A stretch of DNA of 9,459 bases from assembly GCA_041628225.1 (NCBI GenBank), contig JBFKPQ010000085.1:1-9459 (forward strand), read 5' to 3'. The position numbers and the translations under genes are program-made. The notes beneath the pieces were generated by a model that saw only the letters and a program-made list of their open reading frames with translations, made no database searches and had not been told where the DNA came from. This DNA comes from JBFKPQ01 sp041628225. GTDB taxonomy: Bacteria > Actinomycetota > Acidimicrobiia > Spongiisociales > JAENVV01. Shown here piece by piece: positions 5,069 through 9,459 of this stretch. Position 1 is the stretch's first letter, and the number at the start of each line of letters is the position of its first letter.

Positions 5069-6915
5069 CGACGTTCCTGCGAGTCCGACCGGCCGAGTCG
5101 GTTCACGAGCTGACAGCCACCACTCGACGTCGGGAGGGAACGACTGCGCTCGAGGTCAGCCGACTTCCCGAGAACGATCGCGCGGCGTGTCTCGCCGGAG
5201 GGCTGTTGCCTGTCGAGGCCTCGTCCACGGACGGCACTCCTGCGGCCTGGGTGGTTTCGCCATCGGACGCGCTGCGGCTCGCCGAACTCGGAGTTTCCGG
5301 GTGGCGCATCACGGTGAGGGACGAAGGCGATCGAGCTGACGTGCTCGATGCGTTGGCGCGAAGCGGTGCCGCCTTCCTGAGAACCCGGCGTTCGACGGTC
5401 GGGCCGGCATCAACGATGTCCGGACTTCCCGGGCTGGACGTCGACGTCTCGGTGTTCGTGGACACCGTTGACGACGCCGCGGACGCGGTGGGCGCCGGTG
5501 CTCGCGATTTGCTGCTCCGGGACTGGACCGACGACCAGATCGCCGACCTGCGACTTCTGGTCCCTGACCTCGTCGAACGTACCGCCTTGGGGCGAGACGT
5601 GACGGTCGACGAGGCCCGCGATCAACTACCTCGGGACGTGTTCACGGTTTGGCTGAACCAGGTTGATGGTTCCGGGCGGGCGCGGCCCCGATACGGTTGG
5701 GCACCTGGCAAGGCCGAGCCTCCACCGGTGCCTCCGCACCGCCTGTCGGCGCAGTGGCCCGATGCGGTGTGGGTGGCCGGCCGATCTCCGTCCGGCCTGG
5801 CCGGTGCCGGCTCGTTGCTGCCGATCCTGGAGCGGTCACTGGAAGGACGAGCACCTACCGGCGCGGACATGGTGGAGCTGTTCGGAGCGACCGGTACCGA
5901 GGTCGACGCCGTCGCCTTCGCCGCCGACGAGCTTCGGCGGCGGTCTGTCGGCGATCAGGTTTCGTACGTGGTCAACCGCAACATCAACTACACGAACATG
6001 TGCTACTTCCGCTGCGGATTCTGTGCGTTCTCGAAAGGGCCGCGGAGCCTCAATCTGCGCGGCGAGCCCTACCTCATGGGTGTAGACGAGATCGTGGGCC
6101 GGGCGAGGGAGGCTTCCGAGCGCGGTGCCACCGAGATCACCCTCCAGGGCGGCATCCACCCGGAGTTCACCGGCGACTTCTATGTCGGCGTCGTGGAGGC
6201 GATCAAGGCAGCCCTGCCCAACATGCACATCCACGGGTTCACGCCGCTCGAGGTCTGGCAGGGCGCCGAGACCCTCGGGATCCCGGTCGGCGTCTTTCTC
6301 GAGCGCCTCCGCGATGCCGGCCTTGGAACGCTACCGGGAACGGCGGCCGAGGTCCTCGACGATCGCGTGCGGACTCACCTCTGCCCCGACAAGATCCGAA
6401 CCGCCCAGTGGGCCGACGTGATGGTCACCGCTCACGAACTCGGCATCCGCTCGACCGCGACGATCATGTTCGGTCATGTCGACGATCCTCGTTCGTGGGC
6501 GAATCATTACGACGTCATCAGAGCGATCCAACGGCGGACGGGAGGCTTCACCGAGTTCGTCCCGCTGCCGTTCGTGCACATGGGCGCGCCCATCTGGTTG
6601 CGCGGCCGCTCCCGCCCTGGTCCGACGTGGGATGAGGTCGTGCTGATCCATGCGGTGGCGCGCCTGGCATTCGACGGTGTGATCGACAACGTGCAGGCCT
6701 CGTGGGTCAAGTTGGGGGTGGAGGGGGCCTCCCGGCTGCTCGACGCGGGCTGCAACGACCTCGGAGGGACGCTGATGGGTGAAATCATCACTCGCTCGGC
6801 CGGCGCATCCCATGGCCAAGAGCTCAATCCGGTTGATTTCGAGGCTGCCATCGTGGCCGCCGGCCGATCGCCGGTACGGAGGACCACCACCTACGAGGTG
6901 CTCGAAGAGGCCTGA
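5065..6915 (+). CDS. cofH: FO synthase subunit 2, CofH, with a ~250-residue N-terminal extension
   Basis: CofH (5-amino-6-(D-ribitylamino)uracil--L-tyrosine 4-hydroxyphenyl transferase) cleaves tyrosine by radical SAM chemistry and joins its hydroxybenzyl part to the ribityl-aminouracil, the first committed step to FO and F420. The C-terminal part (about 251-616) is a complete CofH: YVVNRNINYTNMCYFRCGFC carries CX3CX2C (Cys313, Cys317, Cys320), followed by GATEITLQGGIHPE, MHIHGFTPLEV, LGTLPGTAAEVLDD, FGHVDDPRSW, GGFTEFVPLPFVH, ASWVKLG and NDLGGTLM. The protein is 616 residues, against about 360-400 for a stand-alone CofH. Residues 1-210 form an unrecognised domain with alternating strand/helix character (WVVSPSDALRLAELGVSGWR; VDVSVFVDTVDDAADAVGAG) and a single Cys (42), followed by a Pro-rich linker (about 211-227). 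The ATG overlaps the cofG stop. No better start with a ribosome binding site is seen nearer the core. Confidence 0.95.
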   Translation: MTTFLRVRPAESVHELTATTRRREGTTALEVSRLPENDRAACLAGGLLPVEASSTDGTPAAWVVSPSDALRLAELGVSGWRITVRDEGDRADVLDALARSGAAFLRTRRSTVGPASTMSGLPGLDVDVSVFVDTVDDAADAVGAGARDLLLRDWTDDQIADLRLLVPDLVERTALGRDVTVDEARDQLPRDVFTVWLNQVDGSGRARPRYGWAPGKAEPPPVPPHRLSAQWPDAVWVAGRSPSGLAGAGSLLPILERSLEGRAPTGADMVELFGATGTEVDAVAFAADELRRRSVGDQVSYVVNRNINYTNMCYFRCGFCAFSKGPRSLNLRGEPYLMGVDEIVGRAREASERGATEITLQGGIHPEFTGDFYVGVVEAIKAALPNMHIHGFTPLEVWQGAETLGIPVGVFLERLRDAGLGTLPGTAAEVLDDRVRTHLCPDKIRTAQWADVMVTAHELGIRSTATIMFGHVDDPRSWANHYDVIRAIQRRTGGFTEFVPLPFVHMGAPIWLRGRSRPGPTWDEVVLIHAVARLAFDGVIDNVQASWVKLGVEGASRLLDAGCNDLGGTLMGEIITRSAGASHGQELNPVDFEAAIVAAGRSPVRRTTTYEVLEEA

Positions 6916-6957
6916 CGGGGACGCCACGTCGATCGGCGTACCCGATGCTCGGGGCCC

Positions 6958-6963
6958 TAGGCT
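6958..6963 (+). promoter_or_regulatory. Probable -10 box (TAGGCT) for the split-barrel flavoprotein gene
   Basis: TAGGCT matches TANNNT in the 74-base gap after cofH and lies 26 bases before the ATG at 6990. Unlike the leaderless cases in this window, it leaves room for a leader of about 20 bases containing a good Shine-Dalgarno sequence. No clear -35 box is seen. Confidence 0.4.
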
Positions 6964-6976
6964 GCGGGCACCTGCC

Positions 6977-6983
6977 GAGGGAG
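6977..6983 (+). promoter_or_regulatory. Ribosome binding site (GAGGGAG) of the split-barrel flavoprotein gene
   Basis: GAGGGAG lies 6 bases before the ATG at 6990, a good spacing. It identifies that ATG as the start rather than the in-frame ATG at 6945, which would lie upstream of both this site and the -10 box. Confidence 0.65.
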
Positions 6984-6989
6984 CACGAC

Positions 6990-7535
6990 ATGGGATCCGC
7001 GACCGCCTCGCTCTCGAGCGACCAGATGGATTGGCTCGGCCGCCAGCCGATGTTCTTCGTGGCGACGGCGCCCCACCACGGTCATGTGAACCTGTCGCCG
7101 AAGGGCCTCGACACGTTCGCCGTCATCGATGATACGACGGTCTGTTACCTGGATCTCACCGGGTCGGGTGTCGAAACCATCGCGCATCTCCGGCAGAACG
7201 GACGGATCACCCTGCTGTTCTGCGCGTTCGAAGGACCCCCGCGCATCGTACGGATCTTCGGGACTGGCCGGCCGGTCACGCCCGATGATCCGGCCTTCGG
7301 CTCCCTGGCGGAGCGGTTCCCCGACTACCCGGGCGCCCGCTCGGTGATCGTCGTCGACGTCGAGCGGGTCGGATCCTCCTGCGGATTCGCGGTGCCGCTC
7401 ATGACGTTCGAAGGGCAACGAGAACGACTCTTGGATTGGGCCACGGCCCGGAGAGACGGGCTGGCCGACTACTGGTCGTCCAAGAACGCCGTCAGCATCG
7501 ACGGTCTACCGGGGCTTCCGACCCCGCCGGTTTGA
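6990..7535 (+). CDS. Pyridoxamine 5'-phosphate oxidase family protein (FMN-binding split barrel)
   Basis: A 181-residue protein of the PNPOx-like split-barrel superfamily, whose members bind FMN or F420 and act as small oxidoreductases. Residues about 15-130 form the barrel: MFFVATAP (21-28), GHVNLSPKGLDTFAV (31-45), YLDLTGSGVETIAHLRQNGR (53-72), ITLLFCAFEGPPRIVRIFG (73-91) and the strand SVIVVDVERV (118-127). Together with the C-terminal CGFAVPLM and SIDGLPGL these match a widespread actinobacterial subfamily annotated only as 'pyridoxamine 5'-phosphate oxidase family'. The substrate is unknown, and I would not call it a true PdxH. It lies directly after cofH, so an F420 link is possible, but it has its own promoter and ribosome binding site and no sequence feature that I can tie to F420. 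A GC-rich 5-bp hairpin (7510-7526) near its 3' end lacks a T-tract. Confidence 0.88.
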   Translation: MGSATASLSSDQMDWLGRQPMFFVATAPHHGHVNLSPKGLDTFAVIDDTTVCYLDLTGSGVETIAHLRQNGRITLLFCAFEGPPRIVRIFGTGRPVTPDDPAFGSLAERFPDYPGARSVIVVDVERVGSSCGFAVPLMTFEGQRERLLDWATARRDGLADYWSSKNAVSIDGLPGLPTPPV

Positions 7536-7578
7536 CGGCCACCCGACAGGACGGGAATCGATCCGGTCGTGCCGCAGC

Positions 7579-7584
7579 TACCCT
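7579..7584 (+). promoter_or_regulatory. Probable -10 box (TACCCT) for the thiolase gene
   Basis: TACCCT matches TANNNT in the 78-base gap between the flavoprotein and thiolase genes. It lies 29 bases before the ATG at 7614, leaving a leader of about 23 bases with a clear Shine-Dalgarno sequence. A TTGACG at 7532-7537 is about 41 bases upstream, too far to be its -35 box. Confidence 0.4.
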
Positions 7585-7601
7585 TGAGGCCGAATCCACA
7601 C

Positions 7602-7606
7602 AGGAG
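7602..7606 (+). promoter_or_regulatory. Ribosome binding site (AGGAG) of the thiolase gene
   Basis: AGGAG lies 7 bases before the ATG at 7614, canonical spacing. It fixes this start over the longer in-frame option beginning at 7569, which lies upstream of the -10 box. Confidence 0.7.
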
Positions 7607-7613
7607 TGCCTCC

Positions 7614-8777
7614 ATGCCTGAAGCAGTCATCGTCGACGCGATCCGCACACCGATTGGACGTGCCTACAAGGGCTCCCTCATCGACGCCCGCCCCGATGAC
7701 ATGACCGGCTTCGCCATCAAGTCGCTGATGGAGCGCAACCCGGCGGTGGACCCATCCTCGATCGTCGATGTCATGGTGGGCTGCGGGCTTCCGCACCACG
7801 AGTCGGGCATGAACATCGGCCGCAACGCCGCCTTGCTCGCCGGGCTCGGTGACAGCGTCCCTGGCCAGACCGTGAACCGCTACTGCTCGTCGTCGCTGCA
7901 GACCATCCGGATGGCCTTTCACGCCATCAAGGCCGGCGAAGGTGACACCTTCGTCGCGGCCGGTGTCGAGAGCAGTACCCGTACCCTCGGCAAAGGTGTC
8001 GACGGTTCGGATCTGAACCCGCGCTTCACGGATGCCGAGCGTGACGACTTCATCAATCACGTGTATATCCCGATGGGCAACACGGCCGAGAACGTGGCAG
8101 AGAAGTACGACATCAGTCGGGAGCGCATGGACCAGTTCGCCAAGCTGTCCCAGGACCGGGCGGTCGAGGCGCAGAAGAACGGGTTCTTCGATCGCGAGAT
8201 CGCACCGTATCCCATCGCCGACGGGGTGCTGGTGACCCAAGATGACGGCCCTCGCCCCAACACGACCCTGGAGAAGCTCGGGTCGCTACCCCCGGCGTTC
8301 AAGCCCGACGGCCGGGTCACGGCCGGCAACTCGTGTCCCCTCAACGATGGGGCGGCAGCCGTGCTCGTGATGGACCAAGAGAAGGCGGCCTCCGTGGGTC
8401 TCGAACCCAGGGCCCGGATCATCGCTTCGGCCGTGTCCGGCCTGGCGCCCGAGATCATGGGTGTCGGCCCGATCGAAGCTGTCCGAAAGGTCCTGAGCCA
8501 AGCCGGCATGACGATCTCAGATGTCGATGTCGTCGAACTCAACGAAGCCTTCGCCGCGCAGGTCCTTCCGGTCTGCGACGAGCTCGGGATTTCGATCGAG
8601 GATCAGCTGAACCCGCATGGTGGTGCGATCGCCCTCGGTCATCCCTTCGGGATGACGGGTGCCCGCATCATGGCGACCTTGCTGAACGATCTCGAGACGC
8701 TCGACAAGACGATCGGCCTCGAGACGATGTGTGTGGGCGGCGGTATGGGCATGGCCATGCTCATCGAACGCCTCTGA
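7614..8777 (+). CDS. Thiolase (acetyl-CoA C-acyltransferase, FadA/FadA5-like)
   Basis: A 387-residue thiolase of normal length. Degradative thiolases cleave 3-ketoacyl-CoA with CoA to release acetyl-CoA in beta-oxidation; biosynthetic ones run the reverse condensation. Catalytic residues are all present: nucleophile Cys91 in VNRYCSSSLQ, Asn310 in NEAFAAQ, His343 in GGAIALGHPFGMTGAR, and Cys373 in MCVGGGMGMAM. The opening PEAVIVDAIRTPIGR and VTAGNSCPLNDGAAAVLVM are also typical. The NRYCSSSLQ and GHPFGMTGAR variants (where NRxCSSGLQ and GHPLGATGAR are more common) recall actinobacterial thiolases such as mycobacterial FadA5, which acts on the cholesterol side chain. That similarity is from memory and does not establish a sterol substrate; general fatty-acid beta-oxidation is equally possible. 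The gene has its own promoter and ribosome binding site. The histidine kinase begins 13 bases after its stop, without a visible terminator between. Confidence 0.96.
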   Translation: MPEAVIVDAIRTPIGRAYKGSLIDARPDDMTGFAIKSLMERNPAVDPSSIVDVMVGCGLPHHESGMNIGRNAALLAGLGDSVPGQTVNRYCSSSLQTIRMAFHAIKAGEGDTFVAAGVESSTRTLGKGVDGSDLNPRFTDAERDDFINHVYIPMGNTAENVAEKYDISRERMDQFAKLSQDRAVEAQKNGFFDREIAPYPIADGVLVTQDDGPRPNTTLEKLGSLPPAFKPDGRVTAGNSCPLNDGAAAVLVMDQEKAASVGLEPRARIIASAVSGLAPEIMGVGPIEAVRKVLSQAGMTISDVDVVELNEAFAAQVLPVCDELGISIEDQLNPHGGAIALGHPFGMTGARIMATLLNDLETLDKTIGLETMCVGGGMGMAMLIERL

Positions 8778-8790
8778 GATCGAAGCTCCC

Positions 8791-9459
8791 GTGACGGCCG
8801 CCGAACGATTGCGCCGTCCCGTAGATCTGGAAACCTCGCTGCGCCGGATCGTGGTCGGCTACCGCGCGGTAGCTGCGGTGTGGATGACCTCACTGGCACT
8901 CATCGCGCTGAATCGCGGGGAGCCCGGTAGCCCTGCGGTCGTGGTCGCAGCGGTAGCGCTCGTGATCAGCTGGACGGCCGTCACCATCGTCATCTCGTTC
9001 CAGCGCCGCGCCTGGCTGCGGTCGTGGGGATTCCTGCTCGTGGACCTCGGCGTGACCGTCGCCACGCTCCTGGCGCCCCGCTTCGCCGAGGCAGCCAACT
9101 TCTACGGCGGCTATCCCATCTCGTCGGTGATCATCGGTGTGTACGGACTGGGCATGTGGGGCGGCGTGCTGGCCTTTGGGGTACTGACGGGCATCGCCGT
9201 CTGGCGCGCCGCCATCGGCGACCTCACGGGCGACCCGACCTCCATCACCGGAGCGGTGGTGGTCTACCCGTTCATCGCGGCGCCGCTCATCTGGGCCGTG
9301 GGCGTCTTGCGGCGAAGTGACCGGCTCCGGCGGGAAGCGGAAGCCCAGCTGGAAGAAGAGCGAGCTCGCCGCATCCAGGCGCAGGAGCGGGCGAACGTCG
9401 CCGCTCACCTGCACGATTCCGTACTTCAGACACTGGCCTTGATCCAACGGCGGAGCGGC
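8791..9459 (+). CDS. Membrane sensor histidine kinase, HisKA_3 type (5' part; cut by window end)
   Basis: The frame from the GTG at 8791 stays open to the window edge (223 codons). The N-terminal half has hydrophobic membrane segments at about 22-40, 48-69, 80-95, 110-140 (probably two) and 152-172, with only short connecting loops and no large external sensor domain. A charged coiled-coil-like linker (about 175-200, RREAEAQLEEERARR) leads into the dimerisation/phosphoacceptor helix ERANVAAHLHDSVLQTLALIQ. There His208, followed by Asp209, is the expected phosphorylation site of HisKA_3 kinases, which usually partner LuxR/NarL-type response regulators. The ATP-binding domain and any partner regulator lie beyond the window. 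The GTG is chosen as the first start after the thiolase stop that keeps the cytoplasmic N-terminus; no strong Shine-Dalgarno sequence precedes it. The stimulus cannot be read from the sequence. Confidence 0.9.
   Translation, partial: MTAAERLRRPVDLETSLRRIVVGYRAVAAVWMTSLALIALNRGEPGSPAVVVAAVALVISWTAVTIVISFQRRAWLRSWGFLLVDLGVTVATLLAPRFAEAANFYGGYPISSVIIGVYGLGMWGGVLAFGVLTGIAVWRAAIGDLTGDPTSITGAVVVYPFIAAPLIWAVGVLRRSDRLRREAEAQLEEERARRIQAQERANVAAHLHDSVLQTLALIQRRSG

Noticed and set aside
6941..6953. Hairpin CCCGA / TCGGG with a 3-base loop after cofH
   Set aside because: A short stem with no T-tract, just before a probable -10 box. It could be chance in GC-rich DNA.
7510..7526. Hairpin CGGGG / CCCCG with a 7-base loop at the end of the flavoprotein gene
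   Set aside because: The stem is only 5 base pairs, lies inside the coding sequence, and is followed by no real T-tract. It is not enough to call a terminator.
9024..9320. Plus-strand 98-codon frame near the window end
   Set aside because: It overlaps the histidine kinase frame, which is open from 8791 to the window edge and has a clear HisKA_3 motif. The short frame is Arg-rich shadow sequence.

Overview
The window is dense, high-GC coding DNA (roughly two-thirds G+C by eye) in the style of an actinobacterial chromosome. Supporting signs are GTG and TTG starts, 4-17 base gene overlaps, and TANNNT -10 boxes only 6-9 bases from start codons (leaderless transcription). A coenzyme F420 (FO) synthase pair and a thiolase resembling mycobacterial FadA5 point the same way. 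FO synthase is encoded as two separate genes, cofG and cofH, rather than the fused fbiC of mycobacteria and streptomycetes, so a deeper actinobacterial lineage such as Acidimicrobiia is a reasonable guess. That placement is inference.

Layout: (1) 53-1138, an unrecognised one-pass membrane-anchored protein with a proline-rich linker and a possible OB-fold-like C-terminal domain. (2) 1177-3639, a translation and protein-targeting operon: ffh (SRP GTPase), rpsP (ribosomal protein bS16), khpA (KH-domain RNA-binding protein) and rimM (30S maturation factor). The genes are packed with gaps or overlaps of a few bases. The trmD-rplS pair that usually follows rimM is absent. (3) 3640-3879, minus strand, a 79-residue two-helix membrane protein whose stop codon directly abuts the rimM stop. 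(4) 3938-6915, cofG and cofH, overlapping by ATGA, transcribed divergently from the small membrane gene across a 58-base region that holds a promoter for each side. CofH carries an unusual N-terminal extension of about 250 residues. (5) 6990-7535, a pyridoxamine-phosphate-oxidase-like split-barrel flavoprotein with its own promoter and ribosome binding site. (6) 7614-8777, a thiolase. (7) 8791 to the window end, the 5' part of a membrane sensor histidine kinase (HisKA_3 type), cut by the window edge just past its phosphoacceptor histidine.

Most of the window is housekeeping. CofG and CofH together make the deazaflavin chromophore FO of F420 from L-tyrosine and the riboflavin precursor 5-amino-6-ribitylamino-uracil. 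The points most worth a second look are the CofH N-terminal domain, the abrupt end of the ffh-rimM operon (with an 11-base direct repeat and a palindrome at the junction), and the repeated leaderless promoter architecture. I saw no RNA genes, CRISPR arrays, insertion sequences or convincing terminators. No stretch over 100 bases lacks a gene.
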